Source of the DNA: Candidatus Melainabacteria bacterium
GTDB taxonomy: Bacteria > Cyanobacteriota > Vampirovibrionia > Vampirovibrionales > JAJTHC01
Reading direction: 5' to 3'
Assembly (NCBI GenBank): GCA_026389055.1
Contig: JAPLIO010000165.1
Location: forward strand, 1-32,594
Length of the DNA stretch: 32,594 nt
The notes beneath the pieces were generated by a model that was given only the letters and a program-made list of their open reading frames with translations, ran no database searches and was not told where the DNA came from. A program made the position numbers and the translations under genes. Each line of letters starts with the position of its first letter. Within the stretch, counting starts at the first letter, position 1. Positions 16,115 to 24,674 of this stretch are shown here, one piece after another.

Positions 16115-17785
16115 TTAAGGGGCTAGTAATTCAGCTTTAAACGCCGTGGGCGAAGGCATGGCTATTGGAAGAGGTTCTTTAAATTGGGCATTGTATAGGT
16201 TAGCATAAGCCCCACCATCGGCTAGTAGTTGGGCGTGCGTGCCTTGTTCTACAATTTGCCCGTGTGCCATTACTACAATCATATCCGCATTCATCACGGT
16301 GGAAAGCCTGTGGGCAATAACCACCACGGTACGATTTTGCATCAGCGAATCAATCGCCTGTTGAACCACGGCTTCTGATTGGTTATCTAACGCACTGGTG
16401 GCTTCATCTAACACCACCAACGGGGTGTTTTTTAAAAACGCCCGAGCAATCGCAATCCGTTGTTTTTGCCCACCTGAAAGCAATACGCCTCGTTCACCAA
16501 CAGGGGTTTCAAGTCCTTGGGGTAGGCTGTTGACAAAATCTCGTAAATAAGCGGCATCAATTGCCTGCCAAAGTTCGGTTTCCGTGGCTTTGGGGTTGGC
16601 TAATAAAATGTTTTCCCGAATAGAGCCTACAAACATGAAGTTATCTTGAAAAACAGCACATGAAAGGCTGGCTAACGATTCTTTGGTCAATGTTTGAATG
16701 GGGTGGGCATCAAACCGAATTTCGCCTTCAACCACATCATAAAGACGCAACAATAAATGGGCTAACGTGGTTTTACCACTACCTGAAGACCCTACTAAGG
16801 CAATGGTTTTGCCTGTAGGAATCAATAAATCGATATGGTTTAGCACCATCGGTAAGTCTTCACGGTATTGGAAGCTAACATTTTGGAGTGTAATGCCTGT
16901 TTCAATGGCGTGCAACGTCGCCCCTTCGGTGGGGAATTGCAGGGTGGGCACTCTATCCATCAGTTCATAAACCCGTAATAGCCCCAGATAAGAAAGCTGC
17001 AGTTGCGTGCTCATATTTCCCAAGCTTTTAATGGGGGTATACAGTAGCACCAATGAAGTAATAAACGAGGCAAATCCGCCTGCGGTCATTTCTCCGCTTT
17101 GCAGTAAGCCTGTGCCAAACCACAACACCAAGCTAATACCCAAGCCCGAAATGCTGTGCATAATAGGGGTGATGGCTCCCTGAACCGTGGCTAAACGCAA
17201 CGCAATATGCCGAAGCCCTTTAATAGATTCTTCAAACGCTGCTAGTTTGGCATTAAACAAGTGAAACACCGCAATCACTCTGTTTCCCTGTAGGGCTTCT
17301 GTGTAATGCGAACTGAGCAACGACATATTTTGCAACGTGGTTTCACTCACTTTTTTCAGATATTTCCGAGCAAACGCCAAGGGAATGAAAATGGTACTAA
17401 GCACCAATAAGGCAACCGTTGCCAGCTTCCAAGAAATACTTAATAGCGTTAAGGAAAGCCCAATAACGGAAAATGTTCGTACCAGTGAAGACTTCAACAT
17501 ATCCGTAACGCCATTAATGGCTAAATCTACATCGCCCCCAAAGCGGGCTAAAATATCGCCCGTATTGGAACGGTCAAAATAGGCGGGTTCAAAGCTGAGC
17601 AGTTTGGCGTAGAGGTCTTTTTTAACTTGAGTATTCAAACTAACGTTTAGGTGGCAATATAGTTGAAAGCCCCTTGGGTGCACATAAAAATAACAATCCC
17701 CAGCGGAATCATCCAAGCGTTTTTCAGAATATCCACACCCGCTGGCAGAAACGAAATAACCACGCTGGTAAAGGGCTTTGTCCAT
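16115..17785 (-). CDS. ABC exporter (MsbA-like), C-terminal part of a frameshifted gene
   Basis: Carries most of the transmembrane domain and the whole ATPase. Sequence homologous to the family begins only near 17653 (LNVSLNTQVKKDLYAKLL); the first ~44 residues of the frame, from the ATG at 17785, overlap the N-terminal fragment in a different frame and are artefactual. ATPase motifs: Walker A LVGSSGSGKTTLAHLL, Q-loop CAVFQDNFMFVGS, signature LLSGGQKQRIAIARAF, Walker B LVVLDEATSALD, H-loop VIAHRLST. Joined with the 127-residue upstream fragment it would give a normal ~620-residue half-transporter exporting lipid A or a lipid-like substrate. A single extra C near 17648-17650 would restore one frame, so this is a recent frameshift or a sequence error. 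Confidence 0.88.
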   Translation of the reverse strand: MDKALYQRGYFVSASGCGYSEKRLDDSAGDCYFYVHPRGFQLYCHLNVSLNTQVKKDLYAKLLSFEPAYFDRSNTGDILARFGGDVDLAINGVTDMLKSSLVRTFSVIGLSLTLLSISWKLATVALLVLSTIFIPLAFARKYLKKVSETTLQNMSLLSSHYTEALQGNRVIAVFHLFNAKLAAFEESIKGLRHIALRLATVQGAITPIMHSISGLGISLVLWFGTGLLQSGEMTAGGFASFITSLVLLYTPIKSLGNMSTQLQLSYLGLLRVYELMDRVPTLQFPTEGATLHAIETGITLQNVSFQYREDLPMVLNHIDLLIPTGKTIALVGSSGSGKTTLAHLLLRLYDVVEGEIRFDAHPIQTLTKESLASLSCAVFQDNFMFVGSIRENILLANPKATETELWQAIDAAYLRDFVNSLPQGLETPVGERGVLLSGGQKQRIAIARAFLKNTPLVVLDEATSALDNQSEAVVQQAIDSLMQNRTVVVIAHRLSTVMNADMIVVMAHGQIVEQGTHAQLLADGGAYANLYNAQFKEPLPIAMPSPTAFKAELLAP

Positions 17786-18030
17786 AGCGGAAAGCCTTCA
17801 AACACTTGGGAAATGCTTTTATGTTCTAGTACTAAATCTAAATAAATTTTAATACCCAACGGCATCAGGGCATCAAAAATACCCACCAGCGAAGCCGCCG
17901 TCATGGAAATGATAAACATCCAGAAAATCGTTTTAAAATAAGGCCACAACCGCATATACGCCCGAATACTCTGGAAGGCGGGTTCTTTTTCGGGTTTAGC
18001 GGGCAGGGAAGCATTAGTAGGGAATGACAA
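17647..18030 (-). pseudogene. ABC exporter, N-terminal fragment before a frameshift
   Basis: 127 residues: a cytoplasmic lead (YMRLWPYFKTIFWMF) and two to three membrane helices typical of the first part of an MsbA-type half-transporter, ending FNYIAT then TAA. The continuation of the family pattern (LNVSLNTQVKKDLY) is in the next frame, overlapping this stop. Reading GCC-ACC-CTA-AAC instead of GCC-ACC-TAA would join them, meaning one C is missing from a short C run. The start is a TTG at 18030 with only a weak AGAAAGA upstream. It lies downstream of murG, separated by a MITE copy. Confidence 0.75.
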
Positions 18031-18096
18031 ACGATTAGTCTTTCTGAAACCTTGTAATATATATTGATAGCATAAGATAAAGTTACCGTTGACTCA

Positions 18097-18242
18097 AGAG
18101 CTTACTGAAAAAGCCTTCATTAGGCGTGCTAGCGTTGTTACTTGCGGTACTCCCTTGGTTATGTAGTTTTGGCTACACGCCCGTCAGTCCGTTCCGCGTG
18201 CCTAGCTATCTCATCCTACTGAAATCTTTTTCCGCAACCTCC
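18097..18242 (+). repeat. MITE-like element, subfamily B copy 1
   Basis: ~146 bases with imperfect terminal inverted repeats (left AGAGCTTACTGAAAAAG; right, reversed, GGAGGTTGCGGAAAAAG). It shares a core with copies at 23630, 27488 and 28666: GGTACTC...GGTTA, a small hairpin around GTAG...CTAC, GCCC, then a CGTTCC motif. Right flank is TA; the left flank is CA, so the target duplication has decayed. It overlaps the 3' end of murG and supplies that gene's last eight codons and stop. Confidence 0.65.
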
Positions 18243-19427
18243 TAAGCAATTCATTATTTTTGTGATAATTGTTTGCGTGGCTTCGGGTTTAGCTAACCGA
18301 AGGGCATGGTTTTTCATGGTGGTTAATGCTTCAGGTCGTTCGATTAACCGCTTTACTTGGCGAACCAAATTTTCCGCCGAACAAGCGGCATCTAGCAATA
18401 AAATACTCGCTCCCTCTGCTTCGCTTAGCCGAGCATTCGCTTCTTGATGATTAGCCGCTGCGTAAGGGTAAGGCACCAAAATAGAAGGCGTTCCACTTAA
18501 ATACAATTCCGAAAGGGTTAAACTGCCTGCACGGCAAACGGAAAAATCTGCTACTGCCCACAGGGCATCCATCCCATTAAAAAAGGGTTGGCAATGGTAA
18601 GCCGAAGCTATTTTTTCAGCTGTTTCAGCCTCCCACCCCGTGGTAGAGTGTGCTTGATAAAGCGATTGCGTTTCTTCCCATAATTTATCGCCACATTGAT
18701 GAATTACTTGCAAATTACAGTCTGCTATCAACTGCGGTAAAGCTTGAACCACGGCTTTGTTGAGCGTTCTAGCCCCTTGAGACCCGCCCACAATAACCAG
18801 TGTTAGCTTTTCAGCAGACCAGCCTGCTAAGCCTAATTGGTGAAAGGCTTCCGTTTTTGAAAGCGAAGTAAAATTGCCTCGCAACGGGTTGCCCGTAAAG
18901 GTATAGCGGTCTTCTGGAATGCCTAGCCCTTTGGCTCTGTTGGGGAATGCACCCGTTACCCCAGCAGCCCACCGAGCCATCAATTTATTGACTAGCCCAG
19001 GTACGACATCGGGTTCATGAATAAAATAGGGAATATGGAGTTGTTGGGCTGCCGCCAAAACAGGGGCTGCTACATAACCGCCCGTGCCAATAACTGCCGT
19101 GGCATTAAAGGCTTTTAGTTTTTGTTTGGCTTGTTTAATGGCTTGATTGAGTGCCCACAACCAGCCCAGCAACTTGAACGGATTCTTCCCCCTTGGCATA
19201 CCCCGAAACGGCACGGCTTCAAAGGGTAAGCCCGCTTCTGGCACTTTTTTAGATTCCAAACTATCCGCATTGCCAATATACAATAACGCTTCAACGTTGG
19301 GGTGATGTTTTAACGCATCTGCCAGTGCCAGTGCGGGGTAAAGGTGTCCGCCCGTGCCACCGCCTGTTAGCACAATTCGATGCGTTGAAGTAGCTTGTGA
19401 TGTTGTTTTAGGGGTTAGCGTTTCCAT
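18216..19427 (-). CDS. murG: UDP-GlcNAc:undecaprenyl-PP-MurNAc-pentapeptide GlcNAc transferase
   Basis: Converts lipid I to lipid II on the inner face of the cytoplasmic membrane. 403 residues. GT28 family features: TGGGTGGHLYPALALADAL (21-39), GTGGYVAAP near 113-121, FTGNPLR near 180, GGSQGARTLN in the C-terminal domain and a sugar-nucleotide site with the CRAGSLTLSELYLSGTPSI segment. A 16-residue Thr/Ser-rich tail precedes the first motif. It follows ftsW by eight bases (AAAGGAA upstream). The last eight residues (GGCGKRFQ) are encoded by a MITE, so the original C-terminus was altered; the catalytic core is intact and the protein should work. Confidence 0.95.
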   Translation of the reverse strand: METLTPKTTSQATSTHRIVLTGGGTGGHLYPALALADALKHHPNVEALLYIGNADSLESKKVPEAGLPFEAVPFRGMPRGKNPFKLLGWLWALNQAIKQAKQKLKAFNATAVIGTGGYVAAPVLAAAQQLHIPYFIHEPDVVPGLVNKLMARWAAGVTGAFPNRAKGLGIPEDRYTFTGNPLRGNFTSLSKTEAFHQLGLAGWSAEKLTLVIVGGSQGARTLNKAVVQALPQLIADCNLQVIHQCGDKLWEETQSLYQAHSTTGWEAETAEKIASAYHCQPFFNGMDALWAVADFSVCRAGSLTLSELYLSGTPSILVPYPYAAANHQEANARLSEAEGASILLLDAACSAENLVRQVKRLIERPEALTTMKNHALRLAKPEATQTIITKIMNCLGGCGKRFQ

Positions 19428-19435
19428 TGCAGAAG

Positions 19436-20662
19436 CTAGATTCCTTTAGCGTTTTCTTGAGCCGTTAGCAGGGCTTGTTGTTCTTTGGCGGTTTGTTGGG
19501 AAATATTCATTAAAATGCCAATCATGCCCAGCGTAACCAACACGGAAGTACCCCCGTAACTAACCAATGGTAACGTAACCCCTGTTACAGGAAATAGCCC
19601 TGTAGCCACACAAATGTTAATAACTGCTTGAATAATAATGACCCAAGTTAGCCCAAAGGCTAGCAACTGACCAAACGCATTTTGGCATTGCATGGCGATA
19701 TAGAAGCCTCTAACCGCTAACCATGCGTATAGCCCTAACACTAAGCACGCCCCTACAAAGCCCATTTCTTCAGCCACAACGGCTAAGATGAAATCCGTAT
19801 GTTCAAAGGGTAAGAAATAAAGCTTTTGAATGGAATTACCAAACCCCCTGCCAAAAAATCCGCCCGAAGCAATCGCATAATAAGATTGAATGATGTTATA
19901 GCCCACGTCTTGCGGGTCTTTCCAAGGGTCTAACCAGCCTACAACCCGCTTGAGTTGATAGGGGGTATTTTGAATTTGAATCCACACAAAAATAAAGCCT
20001 AATGGTAAACCAATAGTGAAGCAGGGTAAGGCTAGCCCGCCAATAAATAACATACTTAACCAAGTAGAACCCAGCAATAGGGAAATACTCAAGTTGGGTT
20101 GTTTGAAAATTAAGCCAATCATCACCAAAACCACCAGTGAAAATTTGCCTACCAAGCCCCATTTATTTTTCAGTTGGCTTAACGCCGTTGCCATCAGCAT
20201 AACAACAGCGGGTTTGGCTAATTCAGAAGGCTGAAACTGGAAAGGCCCTAAGGGCAACCAGCGTTCACTACCATTGGTGGTTACGCCTTGGGCTAGGGTT
20301 AAAAATAACAAGCCTGAAACAATTAAGCCAAACGTCCAAGCGATGCTTTTAAGCCGTTGATACGGAAATTGAGCCATCCACCCCATCATACCGATGCCTA
20401 TAACCACAAACACCAACTGCTTTAACACTTGGCTAAAGGCATTACCACTAATCCCCAGCGAATAATTCGCACTGGCACTAAATAGGGCTAACAACCCGAA
20501 CACAATAATGCTATAAGTAACCCATAGTAGCTGAGAATCCGTCCCTTGCTTTAGTAAAAAACCCCCACTAAAGTACTGCAACAGCTTGATAACCAACGGC
20601 ATTGTACCGACTCGTTTTTTGAACGCTTTTTTAAGCCGCTTATTTTTTGCCGTGTAAGCCAT
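19436..20662 (-). CDS. ftsW: SEDS-family lipid II polymerase FtsW
   Basis: Membrane glycosyltransferase that polymerises lipid II at the division site. 408 residues from the chosen start, about ten membrane helices. SEDS signatures: TNGSERWLPLGPFQFQPSE, LPFEHTDFILAVVAEEMGF, and TGVTLPLVSYGGTSVLVTL. Start: the ATG at 20662 overlaps the murD stop as TAATG and has GGAGG nine bases upstream (20672-20677), which decides it over the longer frame from 20719. Its place between murD and murG supports FtsW rather than RodA. Confidence 0.94.
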   Translation of the reverse strand: MAYTAKNKRLKKAFKKRVGTMPLVIKLLQYFSGGFLLKQGTDSQLLWVTYSIIVFGLLALFSASANYSLGISGNAFSQVLKQLVFVVIGIGMMGWMAQFPYQRLKSIAWTFGLIVSGLLFLTLAQGVTTNGSERWLPLGPFQFQPSELAKPAVVMLMATALSQLKNKWGLVGKFSLVVLVMIGLIFKQPNLSISLLLGSTWLSMLFIGGLALPCFTIGLPLGFIFVWIQIQNTPYQLKRVVGWLDPWKDPQDVGYNIIQSYYAIASGGFFGRGFGNSIQKLYFLPFEHTDFILAVVAEEMGFVGACLVLGLYAWLAVRGFYIAMQCQNAFGQLLAFGLTWVIIIQAVINICVATGLFPVTGVTLPLVSYGGTSVLVTLGMIGILMNISQQTAKEQQALLTAQENAKGI

Positions 20663-22149
20663 TAAAGAACGACCTCCGTGGGTTGGGATGATAAGGGGGT
20701 AATAGGGGCCGTTTGCCATGCCAGCACTTGCTGTTTAAAGGCGTTGCCTCTGGCTTCAAAATGCTTGAATTGGTCAAAACTAGCCGTGGCCGGGGAAAGC
20801 AACACGACTGACTCTTTAGCGGATGTTTCTAACTGGGTTAACGCCAAAGCAACGGCTTCGGGCTGGGTGGCAACACGGTGAATAGTGCCTTCAAACCCAA
20901 TGGCTGTTAAGGCTTCTTGAAAGCAAGTTTGGTCTGCCCCATTTAAAATAACGATTTGGCAGTGGCGTTTAACGGCAGATGCCCATGCTTCTAACGGCGT
21001 TCCCTTGGCTTTTCCGCCTGCAATTAAAATGACGGATTGGGCAGGGAAGCCTTCCAGTGCTTTCATGCACGCTTCAGGGTTGGTGGCTTTGGAATCATTA
21101 TAAATTTGCCAATCTGGGTGGCTGGGCAAGAAAACCCGTTCACACCGATGTGCCACGGCGGTGAATGTTTCAATGCCTGCTTGAAGTGCCGTAGCCGAAA
21201 CGCCCTGCAAATGGGCAATACCCACGGCAACCAATAAATTTTCTAAATTATGAGACCCCTTTAGCTGAAACCCCTCTACCGTGCAAAGAGGCTTCACTTG
21301 TGGGGCTTCCCGAAGCCAAACAGTGTTGCCTTCAATCCACAAGGCAGAGGTTGTTGATGCTAGCAATGGGTTTTCAGGGGTTAAGCTATAAGCCAAAACC
21401 GAAGCGGTTGTTTCCGCAATCCAACCTTTAGCAGTAGGGTCATCAGCGTTTAAAACCACCCACGGTGGGGCTAGTTTTCCCACAAACAAGGTTTTCTTAG
21501 CCTGCTCATAGGCTAGTAGCCCGCCATGCCAATCGAGATGATCAGGCGTGAAGTTGGTGAACCCCGAAGTGGCTAAGTGTGCCAAGGTATCGCTGTATTC
21601 TAGCTGGTAGGAGCTGAGCTCCATTACGGCATAGGTTGTGGGTTGTGGGTTTTCTTGTGTTAAGGCGTTTAAAACTACCGTGGCTACAGGCAACCCAATA
21701 TTCCCACAGGCAACTGAAGAAAGTCCGCCTTGTTGCAGTAGCCACTGGGTTAAGGCGGTAACGGTGGTTTTTCCATTTGTGCCAGTAATGCCCAAGCTGA
21801 TGAGTTTTTCCGAAACAATTTGTTCTAACGCCCATGAAACTTCCGAACAGACCCTAACGGTGGGCTTTTGGGCTTTTAATTGTTGAATAATAGGGGCTTT
21901 AATGGGAATACCTGGGCTAACGACGACGGTTTGGGCGTGCGTTAAGCACTGTTGCGAATGCCCACCTGTTTCCAATGTAACAGTCGGTAGTTGAGCGAAG
22001 GCATCTAGTAGTGCGGGGGCTATTTTTTCTGGTAGGTTAAATTCGCTGACCAAAATAGCGGTATAACCCAGATGGTTAGCTAGTTGTGCCACTGCCAAGC
22101 CTGAGGTGGAAGCCCCTAGAATGGTTAAGTTTTTTGAAGAGGTTGGCAT
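20662..22149 (-). CDS. murD: UDP-N-acetylmuramoylalanine--D-glutamate ligase
   Basis: Adds D-glutamate to UDP-MurNAc-L-Ala in cytoplasmic murein precursor synthesis. 495 residues. N-terminal Rossmann domain (ILGASTSGLAVAQLANHLG, 10-28), Mur-ligase ATP site LGITGTNGKTTVTAL (119-133), the MELSSYQLEY segment and DHLDWHGG, and C-terminal NDSKATNPEACMKAL and AGGKAKGT motifs. The frame opens with a TTG at 22161; I chose the ATG at 22149, five codons in. It heads murD-ftsW-murG. murC, murB and mraY are not adjacent, so the dcw cluster is only partly kept here. Confidence 0.95.
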   Translation of the reverse strand: MPTSSKNLTILGASTSGLAVAQLANHLGYTAILVSEFNLPEKIAPALLDAFAQLPTVTLETGGHSQQCLTHAQTVVVSPGIPIKAPIIQQLKAQKPTVRVCSEVSWALEQIVSEKLISLGITGTNGKTTVTALTQWLLQQGGLSSVACGNIGLPVATVVLNALTQENPQPTTYAVMELSSYQLEYSDTLAHLATSGFTNFTPDHLDWHGGLLAYEQAKKTLFVGKLAPPWVVLNADDPTAKGWIAETTASVLAYSLTPENPLLASTTSALWIEGNTVWLREAPQVKPLCTVEGFQLKGSHNLENLLVAVGIAHLQGVSATALQAGIETFTAVAHRCERVFLPSHPDWQIYNDSKATNPEACMKALEGFPAQSVILIAGGKAKGTPLEAWASAVKRHCQIVILNGADQTCFQEALTAIGFEGTIHRVATQPEAVALALTQLETSAKESVVLLSPATASFDQFKHFEARGNAFKQQVLAWQTAPITPLSSQPTEVVL

Positions 22150-22353
22150 ACCAATCAGCAAGTATTTCTAGCAGGCAACAGGAGGAAAAAATGGTCATAG
22201 TGCCCTTTTATTGTAGCCTAACAAGGGTATCAAGACAAGGGAGTGCCTTATTTTTTTAGGATAGTAATTTTAGTGCTTTATGGTATCATTTTTTGGTAGA
22301 GGGTCTAGCCTAAGCGTTTCGTTCAATATTTTGGATCATAAGGAGTAGTTTTA

Positions 22354-22650
22354 ATGAAAATGATTGCAGATTTATGTGTGGTTCCTTTAGGGGTAGGTGT
22401 TTCTGTTAGTATTTATATTGCAGAATGTGAGCGGGTGTTGTTAGCCAGTGGGTTAAATCATCAATTACATGCTTATGGTACGAACATTGAGGGCGATTGG
22501 GATGCGGTAATGGCGGCGATTAAGGCTTGCCATGAGGCGGTGCATGCGATGGGGGCACCGAGAATTACCACGACGTTGAAAATGGGGACTCGGGTAGACA
22601 GAGACCAATCGATGGCAGAGAAGGTTTCCAGCGTTCAGGAAAAAATGTAG
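22354..22650 (+). CDS. MTH1187/YkoF-type thiamine-binding domain protein
   Basis: 98-residue small cytoplasmic protein. The pattern MIADLCVVPLGVGVSVSIYI at the N-terminus, GLNHQLHAYGTNIEGDWDAV in the middle and RITTTLKMGTRVD near the end is that of the MTH1187 (UPF0045) family, ferredoxin-like folds of which some bind thiamine or hydroxymethylpyrimidine. Physiological role in this organism is not known. A strong AAGGAG lies eight to nine bases before the ATG. It is alone on this strand, divergent from murD and convergent with the phosphatase gene. Confidence 0.85.
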   Translation: MKMIADLCVVPLGVGVSVSIYIAECERVLLASGLNHQLHAYGTNIEGDWDAVMAAIKACHEAVHAMGAPRITTTLKMGTRVDRDQSMAEKVSSVQEKM

Positions 22651-22709
22651 TTAGTTTCTTGGCGTTGTTTTATAGCATTTGGATGCCCTTGGTGTTTTTT
22701 TGCCGACCC

Positions 22710-22750
22710 AAGCCCATAGGGCTTTACTTTGGGGGGCTCGCGATCCCCCC
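22710..22750. terminator. Double hairpin between convergent genes
   Basis: AAGCCC-ATA-GGGCTT (22710-22724) and GGGGGG-CTCGCGAT-CCCCCC (22731-22750) stand between the ends of the MTH1187-type gene and the convergent phosphatase gene. Neither is followed by a T run on either strand, so classical rho-independent action is uncertain; a T-rich tract (GTGTTTTTTTGCC, ~22691-22703) precedes them on the plus strand. Confidence 0.4.
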
Positions 22751-23601
22751 TAATCCACCTTCACCACGGCGTACGGGGCGGGTTTACTGCAGATGCCCAC
22801 AATGGCATCATGCACGGCTAGGCACCCATTACTACCCACAATATCTATCTTCCGCTGGCTAATATCTAAGGGCTTACCAAACCAATCGGTTACACGCCCA
22901 CCCGCCTCGGTAATCAACAAAACCGCTGCCGCAATATCCCAAGGCGAAAGCCGAAGCTCCCAAAAGCCATCCAGCCTCCCCATCGCTGTATAAGCCAAAT
23001 CCAACGCAGCTGAACCTAACCTGCGGACACCATGGCACTGCTCCATAAACCGCAAGAAATACCCCATATTATCGTGCGAAGTCGTCTTGCTATCGTTGGG
23101 GAACCCTGTAGCTAATAACGATTGCCCTAAACTTTTAATGCTACTAACCCGCAACGCTACCCCATTGAGGTTCGCCCCTTCGCCCTGAATGGCGGTAAAT
23201 AATTCGTTGGTAATGGGGTTATAAACCACGGCTACCACGGGTTGACCGTCTACCATATAGGCAATGCTAACGGCACATTGCGGAAAGGCGTGGGCGAAGT
23301 TGGTGGTGCCATCAATGGGGTCTATCACCCAAGTGTGGCTTAAATCAATGGCGTGGGTTTCTTGAAAACTTTCTTCGGTTAAGAATAAATCTTCGGGGAA
23401 GGCTTCTTGTAGATGGTCTAAAATCAGAAAATCGCAGGCTTTATCGTAGGCGGTTACTAAATCTCGTTGGGTGGCTTTGGTTTCTACGGCACAGGCTTTA
23501 GAAGGGCAAACGAAGCGTTCGTGGAATTGAAGCCCTGCTAATTTGGCAACGGTAACGGCTACTTGCAACCGATGTTGCAGGGTTTGTTTAGAAAGGCTCA
23601 T
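22750..23601 (-). CDS. Inositol monophosphatase family protein
   Basis: Mg-dependent, Li-sensitive type sugar/inositol phosphatase, 283 residues. Metal-binding motifs: TEE (75-77), WVIDPIDGTTNFAHAFP (~91-107) and the C-terminal SPWDIAAAVLLITEAGG. Members include inositol monophosphatase, histidinol phosphatase and fructose bisphosphatase-like enzymes; the sequence does not separate these. The start region is TTG-ATG-ATA-ATG (23610-23599). The last ATG (23601) has AGAGGA nine bases upstream and is chosen; the ATG at 23607 is an alternative. A MITE copy begins just upstream. Confidence 0.88.
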   Translation of the reverse strand: MSLSKQTLQHRLQVAVTVAKLAGLQFHERFVCPSKACAVETKATQRDLVTAYDKACDFLILDHLQEAFPEDLFLTEESFQETHAIDLSHTWVIDPIDGTTNFAHAFPQCAVSIAYMVDGQPVVAVVYNPITNELFTAIQGEGANLNGVALRVSSIKSLGQSLLATGFPNDSKTTSHDNMGYFLRFMEQCHGVRRLGSAALDLAYTAMGRLDGFWELRLSPWDIAAAVLLITEAGGRVTDWFGKPLDISQRKIDIVGSNGCLAVHDAIVGICSKPAPYAVVKVD

Positions 23602-23629
23602 TATCATCAATCCTCTACCTTAAAAAATA

Positions 23630-23771
23630 GACCTCTTGCATGACTCGATATCTGGGGCATCTTTTTTGTCATTTACGGTACTCCCTCAGGTTAAGTAGTT
23701 AGGCTACATGCCCATCGGTGCGTTCCGCATTCCTCAAATCTGCACCCACCTATCAAGTCATGCAAGAGATT
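23630..23771 (+). repeat. MITE-like element, subfamily A copy 1
   Basis: 142 bases flanked by TA on both sides (23628-23629 and 23772-23773). Terminal inverted repeats: left GACCTCTTGCATGACTCGAT, right (reversed) AATCTCTTGCATGACTTGAT, three mismatches in 20. The interior has GGTACTCCCTCAGGTTA, a hairpin GTAG...CTAC, GCCC and GTGCGTTCC. Same length and layout as the inverted copy at 27488-27629. TA flanks suggest movement by an IS630/mariner-type transposase, none of which is encoded in this window. Confidence 0.75.
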
Positions 23772-23787
23772 TATTGTAACACGGCAT

Positions 23788-23825
23788 AAAAAAAACCTGT
23801 AATTGAAAAAACCTTCAACTACAGG
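23788..23825 (-). terminator. Rho-independent terminator for the secreted-protein gene side
   Basis: On the minus strand CCTGTAGTTGAA pairs with TTCAATTACAGG (one mismatch), followed by a run of eight Ts. It ends leftward transcripts from the secreted-protein gene about 300 bases downstream of that gene's stop. Confidence 0.75.
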
Positions 23826-24039
23826 GGGGACATAGGCTATAGGGTGTGTGTTTCAAGGGAAAATTAAACAATTTCTCTCTTTTTAGGTTGAGGGGTAATG
23901 GGGTAGTTGTCCCTCAACAGGTTAATAAAAACAATCTATCTACCTAAATTGCGTTTGTAACTGAATTGTTACAACGCTAAATGAAAACAACCCCCTCTGG
24001 CTTCTATTTGAAAACCAAAGGAGGTTAATCTATATGAAC
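23826..24039. other. Gene-free, hairpin-rich spacer
   Basis: No convincing gene. Several inverted repeats stand in a row: GTTGAGGG...CCCTCAAC (about 23887-23921), TTGTAAC...GTTACAA (about 23955-23974), and an imperfect AACCCCCTCTGG...CCAAAGGAGGTT (about 23988-24026). It lies between the terminator at 23788-23825 and the palindromic repeat at 24040-24110. Read on the minus strand it is the long 3' untranslated part of the secreted-protein message. Confidence 0.4.
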
Positions 24040-24110
24040 TGTCATTCCGAGCGAAGTCGAGGAATCTCCTTGCCGTCTAGGGAGATGTTTCGACTACGCT
24101 CAACATGACA
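24040..24110. repeat. Palindromic repeat of the TGTCATTCCGAGC type
   Basis: 71 bases with imperfect terminal inverted repeats: left TGTCATTCCGAGCGAAGTCG, right (reversed) TGTCATGTTGAGCGTAGTCG. Similar palindromes are scattered in many unrelated bacterial genomes. It can fold into one long hairpin. Only one copy is in this window. Confidence 0.65.
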
Positions 24111-24125
24111 ATATCATTTAAGTTT

Positions 24126-24665
24126 TTAGTAGAACATTAAATCGCCACCACGCTCAAACGCACGCATTTCTTTCCAAGGCGTATGGTCTGGTGTTACGGG
24201 GCGTTTTGTTGGTACAAAGCTTGCCATTGGTTTTAATTTGCCAATATGCCGAGGCATTACAATACTGCTAGCCGTTGTGTTGTAAACCTGCCGTGTGTGG
24301 AAAGTAGTTGCTCTGCTATTATGGCTAGGGGTTGGTGCCATACCATTACCATGGTCAGCTGCCCACTGGCTATCATGTCCTTTGGTGTATAAATCCGGCG
24401 TTTCTTCCATGTAAGTGGTTTTGGCTTCATCTACCATTTGACGAAATGGCTTACCTGAAGTGGTTTTTGATGGAGTGCTGGCTTCTTCACCTTCCATTGC
24501 GGTAGGTGCTTCGGCTTCCCATGGGGCTTGGCTCATTAAGGTATAGGCTGGTTGGGTTTCTTCAGCTTGGGCAACCATGGTGCCAACGTTTACGGAACAG
24601 ATTAGTGCTAAAACAAGTGCAGAGAGGAAATGAGATTTTTTCACGAAATAAGGTGTCCTTTTCAT
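24126..24665 (-). CDS. Secreted protein of unknown function
   Basis: 179 residues from the ATG. A signal peptide is clear: basic FVKKSHF, hydrophobic LSALVLALICSVNVGTMV, cleavage site AQA before EETQP. The mature part (~143 residues) is polar, rich in Thr, Pro, Glu and His, and without a domain I recognise; repeats and cysteines are absent. It ends ...MRAFERGGDLMFY. A GTG at 24644 (residue 8) has AGGA upstream and would give a more ordinary signal peptide, so the true start may be there. A nested stem-loop lies in the presumed leader, and a terminator at 23788 ends the message. Probably periplasmic or exported; no function assigned. Confidence 0.65.
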   Translation of the reverse strand: MKRTPYFVKKSHFLSALVLALICSVNVGTMVAQAEETQPAYTLMSQAPWEAEAPTAMEGEEASTPSKTTSGKPFRQMVDEAKTTYMEETPDLYTKGHDSQWAADHGNGMAPTPSHNSRATTFHTRQVYNTTASSIVMPRHIGKLKPMASFVPTKRPVTPDHTPWKEMRAFERGGDLMFY

Positions 24666-24674
24666 CCATTCAGT

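Noticed and set aside
17640..17660. Programmed frameshift in the ABC exporter
   Set aside because: There is no slippery heptamer or stimulatory structure at the site; a one-base loss explains it better.
22191..22259. 22-codon open frame with GGAGG five bases upstream, divergent from murD
   Set aside because: Very short, no recognisable features; the good ribosome-site match may be chance.
23981..24028. 15-codon open frame, followed by GGAGG and another small frame starting at 24034
   Set aside because: Both are made of hairpin and palindromic-repeat sequence with no downstream gene on that strand, so a leader peptide makes no sense here.
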